Translations under genes and position numbers: made by a program
Part shown: piece after piece, positions 8,129 to 17,643 of the stretch
Position numbering within the stretch: the first letter of the stretch is position 1
How the letters are laid out: every line of letters begins with the position of its first letter
The notes under the pieces: model-generated
Database searches by the model: none
What the model saw: only the letters and a program-made list of their open reading frames with translations
Told to the model about the DNA's origin: nothing
Origin: Larix sibirica
Lineage: Eukaryota > Streptophyta > Pinopsida > Pinales > Pinaceae
Assembly (NCBI GenBank): GCA_004151065.3
Contig: NWUY0300089950.1
Coordinates: 1 to 17,643 of the forward strand
Direction of reading: 5' to 3'
Length of the DNA: 17,643 bases

Positions 8129-9600
8129 GTAATCCAACAATACTTTCACCGTACTCTTCGTAATCGGTAATCTGTCATTTTTATAAGAGCATTTGCCATT
8201 TTTTTAAAAGTGTTAATTTCTTATAATAGTTAATTATAGCCGTGGGCTTTTCATAGTTTAAATATTCTATGTTTTTTATTTTCTTTTCCCGGAAGGGTTT
8301 GTTTTGTTCTGATTTTTGTTGGAAATCTTTTAAAAATTTAGTGTCATATATATTAGTTTTTTTTATGGAAATTGTATAATTAGTTTTTGTTATGGAAATT
8401 GTATAATGTGAGTGATTTAAAAATATTTAAGAGTGATAAATTTATTTATGCATTTAAAACAATTTGACCTCTTTCAAATTTGGATTTTACCAAAAAAGTT
8501 AATATATTCTAATAAAAACCAAAAAATGGGTTTTTTCTAACTTTTCATAGTCAAATTGGTGAAGGAAAGAATTGTATAAGGGCTAACTAAAATGCCCCCC
8601 ACTCCCTCTAGTGTATCTATATTTAGTTGCCACATGCCCAAATGTGACGCAACTGCCTATTGATGATTACCTTGAAATCTAACCACACATCCTCCATCCA
8701 AACTGGAACCCAACAACAAATTCAACACTGCTTACCGGAGCCATGACACTGCCCCTCCACCTGCTAAAAATAAACATGCCAAAAATAATAGTTCTACCTC
8801 CTAAAAAAATAAGAGTCTCTGAATATCAAGATAACAACTATGTCAACACTTCCTATAAATAGCATGTCTAAAATACTAAATGCTAAAATTAACAATTGCT
8901 TGCATGTCATTGAAAATAGTCTCATTGGATTTGTCTTCATGCAAAGAACTTGGATATGTGCTCTGATTCGACATGCAAGTCTTGTAACCCTAAGTCGTGA
9001 AGCACATTGCATTTTGGTCGAAATATGCTCATCAGGATCGTGAGCTCACAAGGACCATGGATATGTCGTTAACTCTACTCCAAGAAAATAGGAGAATTGA
9101 TAAAAATAGCAAGCTGCCGAAATATGAAGAAGCTGGCTTTATAACAAGTTTCAATCACTGTGAAACCCTGGATGTACCTGTAATCGAACTAGCATGACGG
9201 AATCATGCTGGATCTTAACTCTCCAATTGCAGATGCAACCTAGGGGTTAACAACCCATTAGCTACCTTCTCTATTCTCTATATGGAAGAATTTCAACAAT
9301 ACAACTTTGACACCATGTTAAATTTTTAAAATTTTTTAATTCATGATAGCAGATCTGCATTCAAAGATTGAAATTGACTCAACTTAAAAAACGCCAATTA
9401 AAATGTCATATTTTCTAAAACTAAATGCTTAGGAGTATAGATCAAGAGTGTAGACACTGCATATCATAATTTTAGATCAGTTCTGCTAGTGATGTAGTGT
9501 AGATATGCAAATACTAAATCTACAAATAAAAACCAGCAAGCTAGAAATATATAGCAACAATCATATAACTTTTCATTAACATTGAAAGAATAATTACAAT
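8129..9600 (+). other. AT-rich region after CASPL exon 1, probable start of intron 1
   Basis: The stretch begins with a consensus donor GTAATC. No coding exon of the CASPL family is found, and no transposon protein is recognised up to about 9600. A short tandem duplication lies at 8353-8406. Modest open frames at 8794-9197 on both strands match nothing that I know. Confidence 0.4.
8353..8406 (+). repeat. 27-bp tandem duplication
   Basis: TTAGTTTTTTTTATGGAAAT... (27 bases) at 8353-8379 is followed directly by a copy at 8380-8406 with one difference. Confidence 0.85.
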
Positions 9601-9619
9601 GACTACTTATTTTCTAATG

Positions 9620-10265
9620 CACCCTCCATATCCTTTTTATAGAATACGCCCAAATGTACTCTTATTCATATTTACAAGTAACTGCTCTTTGCACCATGCC
9701 GAGAATACTTGTTCCAAGTGCTGTAAGTGGTCCTCTTAGAAGATATTGAAAACCAGTATATCATCTAGGGACACGTTCACAATACACTCAAGATATGATT
9801 CGAGCACTTTGTTCATAATTCTCATGAATATTGCAGGGACATTATGAACTGAGGAAGACCACAAGGCATCACCAGTCATTCAAATAGTCCTGAGTTTGTA
9901 TTAAAGGTGGTCTTCCACATGTCTTCTATATTGATACAAATTAGGGGGTATTTGGACCTCAAATCGATCTTACTGAAATGCTTTGCTCCCTTATGTTGTT
10001 TTAGTGAGTCATCGATGCACATTTATAGATATCCATTCTTAATGGTGATTTTGTTTAAGCGCCGATAGTCCATGCACATTCTCCATGTCCCATTCTTCCT
10101 TGGAACACAAGAACAATGACAAATTCACATGAGTTAGGTCAAATGTGGCCTTGTCCAATAACTCTTGTATCTTCCTCTTGATATCATCATTTTCTAATGA
10201 AGAAATCCTGTGCGGTGCCTTATTTTGTAGAGCTACACCCTGTCGAGGTCAATGGAGTGCTCAAA
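9620..10265 (-). pseudogene. Ty3/gypsy reverse transcriptase, broken
   Basis: The minus strand shows the entry region NKAPHRISSLENDDIKRKIQ and ELLDK (about 10225-10155), then a degenerate DYR-LN / FSKIDL / GYH region in mixed frames. Near the catalytic site it reads VPAIFMRIMNKVLESYLE then VNVSLDDILVF (about 9772-9750). The usual Y/F-x-DD active site appears as SLDD. It continues to EDHLQHLEQVF and a KxxFG-like end. At least three frameshifts are needed to follow it. Confidence 0.8.
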
Positions 10266-10514
10266 TGAGCAGCTTAGAGGCATTTCTTGTGGTTTTTGGA
10301 ACAACTTGAAGTACTGCATCAACAACTTGTCCAACTGCTTATGCTATTTTGACTTTTCTTGTTGCATTGGATCTTCGTGCATTGATGCTTTGGTGTCTTG
10401 GTGTCCTTGATTGGAAACTGCCATTCTTTTCTCTTTCTTTGGTTGCAGGACTATCAAAGAAAACTATCGAGGCTTCAACCACTGAAATGAGTGCTAAGGT
10501 TGCTAGGTCTCTTT

Positions 10515-10855
10515 GCACTATTAATTAGTAAGCTTGACCATCTTTGATAGGTCTATATTGGCTTAGGTGCCTTTAGTAGATTGCATATTGATCTCATAGA
10601 TGTGGATTGGAAACTATCGCACCACACTCCTTCAATGGAATAGCACCAAACTCCACTTTATCAAATATAATTTGCTAAGATGACAAACTTTATCGTGCAC
10701 TTACGCTAGATGGACGTCCTTGTTCTTGTTGAGACAACTCAAGGAGTAGGGTGCACGATGCACAACTGTAGGTAGGTTATGCTTCTTCACTATCGCTTTC
10801 GAGATGGGATCTTGTTGATTGTGAGTATCAAATATTGCTATCATAGGCTTCTGTT
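10515..10855 (-). pseudogene. Ty3/gypsy retropepsin (aspartic protease), broken
   Basis: On the minus strand, AIFDTHNQQDPISKAIVKKH (about 10850-10790) aligns by eye with the D-[ST]-G active site and the ISK block of plant gypsy proteases. The catalytic Gly is replaced by His. It is followed by NLPTVVHRAPYSLSCLNKNK, a block resembling VEFGAIPLKECGAIVSNPHL and YRPIKDGQAY, typical of the protease C-terminal half. Frameshifts and stops are present. Confidence 0.7.
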
Positions 10856-10999
10856 TGATTAGGTATTTAATGGAGAATCGTGCTCAGCTTGACAAGGATG
10901 CGTGACTGCATTTAAGAAATGCCTTTTGTTGCATTATTGGGGATATATTTCATTTTCTCCTTGCCATGGTGTATTCGACTTTCGGCGCTTCACTAGATG

Positions 11000-11985
11000 T
11001 AGCCTCCAATTATCCAATATACATCCTTGGGTATCTTTTGTGCCTACAATAATTGCAAAAGGGAACATTCTTCTTCTTTGGTGTGCTCTGTCCTTTTGGT
11101 TACTTGGAGTTGGTGCTTTGTTCACCATATCTTGCAACGGTCTTCTTTCCTCGACTGGGATTAGTGCAAGCAACATTATTAGGCTTCTTCCAACTATTTT
11201 TAACCTTTTCTAACTTAGCCTTTCAACAAGGGTTTTCAAGAATGCAGATGTTAAACATCCCAAGTTCCTTTTGAATTGGTGTAATCAATCCTCCAATGAA
11301 TTTGGTCACCAGCTTGGCTTGTTCGTCAAGTTGAATTCTGTTGTGGTTGAACTCTTGGATGTAGCATTTACCATCCGATCGGACGTCTGCCACATCTATT
11401 GCATTTGTTGTTGTTGCCCTTTCCAATAGTCATCAATATAGAATTTCTCCTTGATAGAGACTTTTAATTCATCCCACGTTCAGGCTTTTGTGGTGCGAAG
11501 ATTATCTACGCTTACATAAAATATTGCACCTTATTAAAGCTTCTCTGTGCATGTGTAGCTTTGTGAAGGCAACTTTGTCTTTCTTTATGAGTTGTTGTTC
11601 TTCATACAAGGAATCAAATGGCCTCAGCCATCGTCAAATCACAGGGTTTCATTTGACCGCTATAGAGTGAAATCTCTTCCTTGATTTCCACTTATAAAGA
11701 GGAACCCAAGTTTGGCGACGCCGGATGAACTTTTTCCTCTAGAAATACTAAGTTTTTTCTTGAGTTGCTACCAGAGAGTTGTTGTTGAATGATAGCCTGC
11801 AATGATGTAATAAAGGTCAAGTGCCATAAAGAAATGGGCGATATTCATCAATTGACCATCCATAGACTTGACTTTTGAATTAAGGTTTGACACTTTTGCT
11901 TTAGCAATTCAATGTGGCCTTGCATTTCGCCCTCCAATCCTTTCTTCATTTGAGAGTGAGCCTTGACCATAAAATTGTGTATCAA
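11000..11985 (-). pseudogene. Ty3/gypsy gag (capsid and zinc knuckle), broken
   Basis: The minus strand gives an N-terminal coiled-coil-like segment, AHSQMKKGLEGEMQGHIELL (about 11965-11900), shortly after the primer site. A capsid block follows, with TWDELKVSIKEKFYIDDYWK (about 11480-11425) and then YIQEFNHNRIQL and KFIGGLITPIQKELGMFNI (about 11370-11245). This matches the W-[DE]-ELK ... QEF ... FIGGL ... I order of plant gypsy capsids. Near 11060-11000 the frame PFCNYCRHKRYPRMY is a decayed CX2CX4H-type zinc knuckle. Several frameshifts separate these blocks and no long frame remains. Confidence 0.75.
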
Positions 11986-12010
11986 ATCAACGACTACGTG
12001 TGAAATGATT

Positions 12011-12022
12011 GCTTTGATACCA
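12011..12022 (-). other. Retrotransposon primer binding site (initiator tRNA-Met)
   Basis: The minus strand reads TGGTATCAAAGC, one base different from TGGTATCAGAGC, the common plant retrotransposon PBS complementary to the 3' end of initiator tRNA-Met. It lies just upstream of gag and about 14 bases after the probable LTR end. Confidence 0.7.
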
Positions 12023-12035
12023 ATTTGATCCAAAC

Positions 12036-12418
12036 TTGTACACCTATTAGAAATAACAAATTCATAACAACACCACTTTCTCATGCATGTACATTCGACT
12101 AATCATGGTAAGATATATTTTAAGTTGACGAACAATTAGAAATGAATCCTCAACATAACCTACACAATTGCATGATTATTTGGGCAGAATATCAACTCCA
12201 ATTTCTCAATAATTAAATAACTTTATATAATAATGAAATGAGCAACATGAAGCTTTTGCTACACTACTATTTAGATATCAACCGTCTATCTCTAACACCA
12301 ACTGGATGAATGAGTGAAACCCACTTACAATAAGTTTTGGGCATAAATAACAGAGCCCAAGGGAATACAAAGTTTTTTACATTCCATTTGTTTATATTTA
12401 TTGTTACATTAGTGTACA
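12036..12418 (-). repeat. Probable 5' LTR of the Ty3/gypsy remnant
   Basis: On the minus strand this segment starts TGTACAC and ends GTGTACA, the TG...CA form with 7-base inverted ends expected of an LTR, and sits directly before the primer site. It contains TATTTATG at about 12343-12336, which could serve as a TATA box. The inverted match extends outside these ends to 14 bases (12030-12043 and 12412-12425), which is more than usual. Without the second LTR the boundaries are provisional. Confidence 0.45.
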
Positions 12419-12484
12419 AGTTTGGGTAAGATGAAGAGATAGATAGAAATAATTTGACGAGCCGTTATAATTGTTGGTGGACCG

Positions 12485-12726
12485 TGGAACGAACCAATCT
12501 GGTTTAAATTCTAAATATCCAAAATAAATAAGATAGTAATGAGAAACCCATATAAGACAAATAATTATACAATGATGGATAGATGGATGATTGATACAAT
12601 GAGCTTTGTGATACTGATGGTATACTTATATGCATGGAGTAGTCACGGAGGTGAAGGGTTGTGTCCTTCAGATCATTTAATTATTATTATTATTAATGGT
12701 GCTTTGTGTACTTTATATTCATTACA
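12485..12726 (+). repeat. Diverged direct repeat, copy 1
   Basis: Starts GGAACGAACCAATCTGGTT and includes GATAGTAATG, ACAAATAATTATACAATGAT, GATGATTGATACAA, GAGCTTTGTGAT and an ATT run. It ends ATATTCATTACA. Copy 2 at 13337-13587 has the same blocks in the same order about 852 bases later. There is no protein coding potential. Confidence 0.85.
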
Positions 12727-13336
12727 GTACCTCTCCTTTCGAAGACGCTTTGCCCTCAAAGCATTTATGGAAAAACTATGTCTTTGTTTTGTTTTGTTTT
12801 GACTTGCAATGGCTTCTCATGATTCTTTGTTCTTGAACCTATGATGGTTGAAGACACGAGACGATATAAGTTATGCGTTGAGCAGAATTGCGGTATGGTG
12901 AAGGCTTAGATCACACTAATTTGATTTTTTTGGATTTTTTTGGCACTGTCTGGTGACAACTTCTGTGATTGGGGAATGATAAGATTCCACAACTGAGCTT
13001 CTTTTTGATATACTACGGAGTCTAGGATCATCGTTAAGTTTTTCATATTGATGTTATCCTTTATTAGTTTGTTGAATAATATGATGTGACTATTATAATT
13101 AGGATGATGATAAGGCATCTTTTTGTTTTCTTTTTGGAATATCTGTTTTTGATACTACCAGATATTTATTTGTTGATATATTTCCAATATAAATATTATT
13201 TTGATTAATGGTGCTGTCTGGTTCTGTATTAGTTCCTTTCTCCATGTTTGGATTTTTGCATCTAACGACTTCTCTAATTCAACTGAATCAATTATTATTT
13301 CTTTATCAATTAATGCTTCCTTGCTCTGGTATCAAT
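12727..13336. other. Spacer between the two direct repeats
   Basis: No gene recognised. A TTTTG run lies near 12784-12801. Short open frames on the minus strand (12906-13118) match nothing known to me. No primer binding site follows the left repeat in either orientation. Confidence 0.4.
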
Positions 13337-13587
13337 GGAATGAACCAATCTAGTTCAAACTTTTAATATCCCAAATAAACACGATAGTAATGGGAAATCC
13401 ATATAGAACAAATAATTATACAATGATTGATAGTTCGATGATTGATACAAGGAGCTTTGTGATGTTATACATATATGCATTGAGTCATTGACTAATGACA
13501 AAGGTGTTTCTTAAGTTGTATCGTTTAGATTATTTAGTTATTATTATTATTATTAATGTTTTTTTAATGTATTTTATATTCACTACA
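13337..13587 (+). repeat. Diverged direct repeat, copy 2
   Basis: Starts GGAATGAACCAATCTAGTT and ends ATATTCACTACA. It matches copy 1 along its length, with small insertions and a longer ATT run. Confidence 0.85.
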
Positions 13588-13599
13588 TTGGGCTTCCTC

Positions 13600-14534
13600 T
13601 AATAACCATCCAGGTTGGTATCCCTGTGTTGAAGTAAGATCATGTACTGTGCCTAAGGTTTTACACCCTGGTCAACATCTGGGTGCAACCATGCATGCGA
13701 TTGAAATATTTGTGCGTCCATAACTCAACTGTCTAATACGCGAAGCTTTGACCACAATGCACACTCATACTTAGACATCTTTAAGGCTGCACTCTTTCTT
13801 GGGCAACTCAGTCTCAAACTTAGTTGATCTCTGACTACCACAATGCACACTCATACTTAGACATCTTCAAGGCTGCACACTTTCTTGGGCAACTCAGTCT
13901 CAAACTTAGTTGATCTCTGACTATTGTATGGATCAACTCAGGGCCCACCACTGCTGTGGTGCTCTTTGGTTGAGGCATTTACTGACATTTTACTGGTCAT
14001 TCGACTTGTTTAATGGATAACAGACTTTTATCTACATAGTTTTCCCACCTGAACCATATAGTGATCTTTCCATTAATTTTTTTGCTTAAGCTCATCAACA
14101 TTAATACGCAGGGTTTCCTTGTTTGACTGCTTTTGTTGTCTACACAACCTGAGTGTCGACTGTGACCTTCTATTCTACAATATCTGAACTAGAGTATTGT
14201 ACATGCTTTTACATGTGGGCTAAGTTGTTGCACTGCAATATCTTATTAGTAGTTTTATATGTACTGGTCAAATTAAATTTGTATGTACATGTAGTTTTTA
14301 GTTTTAGAGTTAATACTAACTTTAATTATTAGTGATGTAGATTAGTAATAAAATTCAGTGCATGACTTTTAATGGAAGTACATTAATGATGCCTTATGTT
14401 GATAAGGTTGTTTGGTGTTTGTTCGTATCCTTTATAGCCATAGGACATTGCATTGTACATGAATTACTTTTGATTCAATAAATTTAACTTGATTCACTCT
14501 CTTTTGTAACTTTGTGCATTCTGTGTATGTTTCA
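13600..14534 (+). repeat. Region ending in the LTR of a Ty1/copia remnant
   Basis: The sequence just before the primer site at 14543 should be the right edge of an LTR. It ends TATGTTTCA at 14534, and AATAAA at 14477-14482 could be its polyadenylation signal. The left edge is not fixed: TGAAAT at 13702 would mirror the TTTCA end and give about 830 bases, but no second LTR is available to confirm it. The region includes the 86-bp duplication at 13751-13922. Confidence 0.4.
13751..13922 (+). repeat. 86-bp tandem duplication
   Basis: ACCACAATGCACACTCATAC... at 13751-13836 is repeated immediately at 13837-13922 with only two substitutions seen. It is much less diverged than the surrounding repeats, so it is a recent event. 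Confidence 0.95.
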
Positions 14535-14542
14535 AATTTTTA

Positions 14543-14560
14543 TGGTATCAGGGTTAGGTT
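14543..14560 (+). other. Ty1/copia primer binding site (initiator tRNA-Met)
   Basis: TGGTATCAGGGTTAGGTT matches the first nine bases of the plant initiator tRNA-Met PBS TGGTATCAGAGC and much of what follows. It lies eight bases after the CA that would end the LTR. Its plus orientation agrees with the reverse transcriptase downstream. Confidence 0.75.
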
Positions 14561-15461
14561 AATAGCACCTGGGAGGTTGTTGAATGCACAGTAAAATGAA
14601 TTATAAATGCAGTGGAAAGGAGTGACCAGTAGAAATTGCACGTGGGAGAGATGAGATATTTTCTAGGAGAAAGATAAGTTCTGCAATTATGATAAAATCT
14701 GGATGTGGCGAGATAGAGAGAGAGTAGGCATTTCTGTAGCCAGTTGCTAGACATGGAGTGACAAGACCCACATAGAGATTAATAATGGGTGACGTCAATG
14801 TGAGAGTAGACATGCACTAAAGATTTCAGGTAGTGACACATATGGGAGATAGATAAGATATTTTTTTTATGCCAAAAGTCTTAGGTATGCGCTCACTGGA
14901 GATGTGATGGGAGAAACATACCATAAGGCATTATGAATATGATGGAAGAATCAGATCTGTAAGAGATGACTAGGTGAGGCCGGTGCTGCAATCTTAAAGC
15001 TATAGCAATGGAAACAAATGTCATGAGAGATCATTGAGAAATTCAAACAACATGGTGGGCGACACCATACATTGTCGAAATTTGTTGTTGAGCGGTTCAC
15101 GTCAGTGTACGAGAGAGTTTAACTATAGATGTATCAGATGGATGGGAGAGAGCTAGATTGACAGGAGAAAAATATTGGTGGTGACAGATCAAAATTGTTT
15201 CTAAAGGTAGTTTAATTTAATTAAATTGGAAAGTTTCATGAGTTTGGATTTAAAAAAAGGTGGTCACATAGTATCACAAGCAGTTTTAGGGGCTAAGTGC
15301 TTTGAAAAGAAGGGGCAATATAGTTAAAATGCAGATGAGGGATCAAGTGGCAGATTACAAAGGAAAGTTAAGAGTGTAGTTGAGCAGGTAAATTATGCAT
15401 GATGTCTGCTGTTTTTAATTCGTTTGAATCCCACTTTTCAGATGAAGAAAAGGGCAAAGGT
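14561..15461 (+). other. Purine-rich decayed internal region of copia element
   Basis: In an intact copia element this interval would hold gag, protease and integrase in several kilobases. Here only about 900 bases remain, purine-rich on the plus strand (many GAGAGA and GGGAGA words), with no readable domain. Confidence 0.4.
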
Positions 15462-16165
15462 GAGTGGAAGAAGGCTATGAAGGAAAAATAGGATGCATTC
15501 ATGAAGAACACTAGGGTTTTGGTGAATTTACATCTTGTTAAAGAACCCGTGGGTTGCCAATAGGTTTACCGAATTAAGTATAAGGCAGGGGACTTTTGGA
15601 TAAGTATAATGGTAGGTTGATTGCAAAAAGTTTTACACAATAGGAAGGGGTGGACTATGAACAGATTTTTGCTTCCCACCATGACATCAGAATTTCGTTG
15701 GAAGATTTATCAAATGGACATAAAAAGTGCAGTCTCAACAGCGATTTGAAAGAGGAGTTTTGTATGTATTAGTGATGGGGATTTCATGTTGTAGGTGAGG
15801 AGCATCTTGTGTGCAGATTGTTTAAGGCTCTTTATGAGCTCAATCTGTCCCTAAAGGTCTAGTGCATTAAAATTGATGAACATCTCAACTCAGCTGGATC
15901 CACAAGGACGACTCTTGTTTGAAATCTTAATCTCAAAAGCACATATGATGATATTGTGATTCTAATGGTATAAGTGGATAATCTTATCATCACAGATTCA
16001 CACCTAATGAGGTCAATGCAATTGAAAAGGTTAAATATTATTTATATTGCTTTTGACATCACTGATTTAGGACTCCTACATCACTGCTTAGGTTTAGAGT
16101 TTGAAAGATTGACAGTTGTGTTATGGTATCATAATTCTAGTTTGCCAAAAGATTTTTGGATATAA
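15462..16165 (+). pseudogene. Ty1/copia reverse transcriptase, broken
   Basis: Plus-strand frames give EWKKAMKEK then DAFMKN (15462-), VKEPVGCQ then VYRIKYKA, LDKYNGRLIAKSFTQ then EGVDYEQIFA, KKCSLNSDLKEEFCMY, GEEHLVCRLFKALYEL and CIKIDEHLNSAG. It continues with TYDDIVILMV, then VDNLIITDSHLM (the YVDD-type active site as stop-VDN), and FDITDLGLLHHCLGLEFE. The order of blocks is that of the plant copia reverse transcriptase. Two frameshifts, several stops (mainly TAG) and a small deletion between EQIFA and the MDIKSA-equivalent break it. RNase H is not found after 16165. Confidence 0.88.
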
Positions 16166-16368
16166 TGGTCATAATAAGAATTTGGACTTCATAAGTAGGA
16201 CTTACGCCTAATAATGACTTAGTAATAAAGTGATGTAGTAATGAGTTATTTAATGTAGTAGTTAAATGGCTATAACTTATGTATCTGGGAATGGTGCTCA
16301 AACTCAGAGCGTACATCCTCTGAGCCCCACCTAATTGGACGCTACTCAGTGTTTTGTATCTCTCTTCC
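16166..16368. other. Non-coding stretch after copia fragment
   Basis: No gene recognised. The reading frame of the copia fragment is lost, and short GTAGT/TAATGA words repeat loosely at 16230-16262. Confidence 0.35.
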
Positions 16369-16640
16369 TGGTGCAGTGGATAGGGGGCACCAAGTGACAT
16401 GCAAAGTGCAACACCATTTTGATACCTAGGCTAGTGAGACCTTGGGGGCCAGTACAAACCCCAACCGTGAGAACCAAGAGAGGATTTTGTATGAGACTCC
16501 GAGACAATTCATGGTTCAATTCATGCCTAACCAATAGGCACCCCCCCTCCACTAGATTTTGGCAGCAAGTCACCTCTTCTAGACAAAGAGACATTCTCTA
16601 GTCTAGACCCAACTCTAGCTAGATTTCCATACAAAGATTC
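16369..16640 (+). mobile_element. Possible tRNA-derived SINE
   Basis: TGGTGCAGTGG at 16369-16379 fits an RNA polymerase III A box. TTTTGATACC at 16417-16426 fits a B box with the CpG decayed (TTCGA to TTTGA). The spacing of 48 bases is as in tRNA genes. The body that follows is GC-richer than its surroundings. The 3' limit is a guess, and the unit does not resemble the one at 7160-7545. Confidence 0.35.
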
Positions 16641-17643
16641 CCATCGGCCTCGAATGATAAGAGAGCTCCACATTTGATTTCAGAGGAGGATCTGTTCTCT
16701 CCTCAGTCCAATGACATGCACTTGGAGCACTGAGGCTCTCTTGCACTTGGTTCCAGAGCATTGCATATTCCTTTTAGCATTATATTAGTTGCACCCAGAT
16801 TGTAATGATTTGCTTTATTTCATGCTTTTATAGGAATGGCATCTTCCACTCCCACTTTGTTTTGCTACATATGTACGGAGCAGTCTTGGTGACTTACTTT
16901 TGGTCATTTATTGGACATCAATACACTTATCTTCTCTTGCTGTGTAATGACTCAATGAGACATTGTATTATACCTAATATTGAATTAATCCACTCTTTGT
17001 CGTTTTATGGGTATTCTTGTCCTTGTGTGTGTAAATCTCACATGGCATCGGAGACACGATGAAAAGAAGCCGAGGAAGAAGCGGTTGGAGTCGAGGGATT
17101 GCTGTCATTAGAGAAGGCATTGAGGAACTGCACTCATAGACATGGTTAGATAGAGGCAAATTGATCTTTGAGGTATTTAATAATTGATTTGTGGTTGATC
17201 TGGTTGAATGGATGTTCGTAAAGTAAAAAATAATAATAAAAAAATATGAGAGGGATTGTGAAACAAAATCAAAGAATTCGTGAAGTGTTGTCTTGTGTAA
17301 GGCACAAGGATTGAAGGCGGAGGTTGGCAAGCCATTGGTCAACAATTGTTAGAGATGTTGTGAGGTATAGCCACTAGGAATTGAGCCGTTGTGTGAAGAA
17401 TCCTGTTCTTACTGGGAGAGTTGCCACTGAAGTTGGTGTTAAAGTTTATAAGACAGTAAAGGAGGGAACAACAATGGACATATTGATTTCCTTCTCATTA
17501 TTAATTAGAAGTATATAGGATTACATAACACCAATACTATGGATCAATACCATGGAACATATAATACTATGGGACATCAAAGTGTCCTATTCAACTAACC
17601 AACTAACTAATTAATGCACTTATGATGGGTAGTTGACCGACGA
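16641..17643. other. Unresolved right end of window
   Basis: No gene recognised. The longest open frame here (minus, 17345-16974, 123 codons) has no motif known to me and low-complexity Phe, Ser and Thr content. On the plus strand MASETR (17041) followed by a stop and then KEAEEEAVGVEGLLSLEKAL is a short acidic open stretch. It could be a decayed retrotransposon gag start, but this is not supported further. The end is AT-rich. Confidence 0.3.

Larger units (their letters stand above)
9620..12022 (-). mobile_element. Decayed Ty3/gypsy retrotransposon, gag to reverse transcriptase
   Basis: Reading on the minus strand from high to low coordinates there is a primer binding site (12022-12011), gag (about 11985-11000) with a zinc knuckle, aspartic protease (about 10855-10515) and reverse transcriptase (about 10265-9620). 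This order is normal for Ty3/gypsy. Every domain is broken by stops and frameshifts. RNase H, integrase and the second LTR are absent on the low-coordinate side, so the copy is truncated near 9620. It lies antisense to the CASPL exon and, if that gene is intact, inside its first intron. Confidence 0.85.

Noticed and set aside
9306-9320. TGGTGTCAAAG (minus) as a further retrotransposon primer site
   Set aside because: Two changes from the usual PBS, no LTR-like ends, and no gag or pol downstream on that strand.
13329-13337. TGGTATCAA just before the second direct repeat as a primer site
   Set aside because: It sits on the wrong side of the repeat for its orientation, so it cannot prime that pair as LTRs.
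16974-17345. 123-codon minus-strand open frame, the longest in the right half
   Set aside because: No known motif, biased composition, and low conservation signals. It is not called as a gene.

Overview
The window looks like nuclear DNA of a seed plant. It is AT-rich, gene-poor and full of decayed transposable elements. The evidence is CACTA-type termini, Ty3/gypsy and Ty1/copia remnants with primer sites complementary to plant initiator tRNA-Met, tRNA-derived SINE-like units, short GT-AG introns, and one exon of a plant-specific CASP-like (CASPL) membrane protein. A single gene exon followed by at least 9.5 kb of transposon debris would suit a large genome such as a conifer's. That last step is inference, because nothing here names a species.

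Layout. 1-671: right end of a CACTA element whose body lies to the left of the window. 672-2354 (minus): a broken, intron-containing gene of a family I cannot name, with a proline-rich C-terminal region. It runs exactly up to the CACTA terminus and has two introns of about 110 nt. 2342-2680 (minus): a Ty3/gypsy RNase H fragment joined head-on to that gene. 2681-3270: nothing recognised. About 3270-5507: a second CACTA right end in the same orientation, preceded by more than 2 kb of subterminal motifs built on GCACCA/TGGTGC. 5508-7150: AT-rich and apparently non-coding. 7160-7545 (minus): repeated tRNA-like SINE units. 7893-8128 (plus): exon 1 of a CASPL5-type gene with a good start and a good splice donor. 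8129-9600: AT-rich, probably the intron. 9620-12022 (minus): Ty3/gypsy remnant with gag, zinc knuckle, protease and reverse transcriptase, then its PBS and probable LTR (12036-12418). 12485-13587: two diverged direct repeats. 13600-16165 (plus): Ty1/copia remnant with LTR end, PBS and reverse transcriptase. 16369-16640: a SINE-like unit. 16650-17643: nothing recognised.

The only feature that could be a working host gene is the CASPL exon. If that gene is intact, everything from 8129 to the end of the window lies in its first intron. No transposon protein here is intact.

The best lead for something undescribed is the minus-strand gene at 672-2354. Its introns preserve reading phase, and its premature stops are almost all TAG (17 TAG, 3 TGA, 0 TAA by my hand count), which looks like decay of methylated CAG and CGA codons. 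Homologues were recalled from memory only and no search was run.
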